DNA from: Minisyncoccota bacterium
GTDB lineage: Bacteria; Patescibacteriota; Microgenomatia; UBA1400; PJMF01
DNA: 6,714 nucleotides
Direction of reading: 5' to 3'
Assembly: GCA_014728425.1 (NCBI GenBank)
Contig: WJLO01000066.1
Coordinates: forward strand, 1-6,714
In this document: in pieces, positions 6,571-6,714 of the stretch
Numbering within the stretch: position 1 is the stretch's first letter
Layout of the letters: every line of letters starts with the position of its first letter
The notes under the pieces: model-generated
What the model was told of the DNA's origin: nothing
Database searches by the model: none
The model's input: only the letters and a program-made list of their open reading frames with translations
Position numbers and translations under genes: made by a program

Positions 6571-6714
6571 ATGACGAAAAAAATCCTATTAATCATTTTG
6601 TTCACTGCTTTGTTATTAAGGGTAATCTTTTTAGCAAGCTTGCCTCATGGTTTTCAAAATGACGAAGCTTCTTTTTTTTACAATGCTATTGCTTTAAAAC
6701 AAACCCTAAAAGAT
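6571..6714 (+). CDS. N-terminus of a fifth GT-C glycosyltransferase, cut by the window end (gene E)
   Basis: ATG at 6571 opens a frame of 48 codons that runs off the window. The peptide starts MTKKILLIILFTALLLRVIF, a lysine-rich start and single helix ending in an Arg, as in genes A, C and D. N30-D31-E32-A33 then sits where those genes have their DE pair, followed by an aromatic stretch (SFFYNAIAL). This order and spacing (helix, short loop, DE) is the standard entry of the GT39/ArnT-like family, so the same role, sugar transfer at the outer membrane face, is inferred. With only 48 residues, another GT-C or multi-pass family cannot be excluded. An AAAGG site precedes it. It follows gene D in the same direction across a 123-base spacer, so it may be co-transcribed with D or have its own promoter there. 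Confidence 0.72.
   Translation, partial: MTKKILLIILFTALLLRVIFLASLPHGFQNDEASFFYNAIALKQTLKD

Overview
The window is AT-rich and almost fully coding. It is occupied by five consecutive genes for large, very hydrophobic GT-C fold membrane glycosyltransferases (glycosyltransferase family 39 / PMT_2 / ArnT-like). Two of the five run off the window edges. No RNA gene, mobile element, CRISPR array or clear intrinsic terminator was seen. The organism is probably a bacterium, and the style of these proteins suggests a Candidate Phyla Radiation (Patescibacteria) member, perhaps Microgenomates. Pointers to this are the motifs DHGKD, GLYFGP, FEFRHNF and GDDKLP, genes packed end to end, and weak or absent Shine-Dalgarno sites. 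That placement comes from remembered family appearance and was not searched. All three stops seen are TAA, and the standard code reads cleanly.

Layout: a left-pointing cluster reads, in transcription order, gene C (4636 to 2918), gene B (2937 to 1321) and gene A (1212 to beyond base 1). C and B overlap by 20 bases, and B and A are 108 bases apart. A right-pointing cluster starts with gene D (4681 to 6447), followed after 123 bases by gene E (from 6571, cut by the window end). The two clusters are head to head across 44 bases that hold a perfect 10-bp palindrome, AGTATATACT. It gives a TATACT -10-like box on both strands, so the spacer looks like a compact bidirectional promoter.

A, C, D and E carry an acidic DE pair in the first extracytoplasmic loop. 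A, C and D also share an SR-x-x-(F/Y)-(E/D) motif in the second loop and a proline-rich segment followed by an Arg near the last helices. Gene B is a different sub-type (DHGKD, GLYFGP, FEFRHNF). B, C and D have C-terminal regions of roughly 130 to 170 residues predicted to be soluble and outside the membrane, and these do not resemble one another by eye.

The likely common job, by family knowledge, is transfer of single sugars from a polyprenyl-phosphate carrier onto a cell-surface glycan, lipid or protein on the outer face of the membrane. Five non-identical copies side by side suggest each adds a different sugar or makes a different linkage. Donor, acceptor and linkage cannot be read from the sequence.
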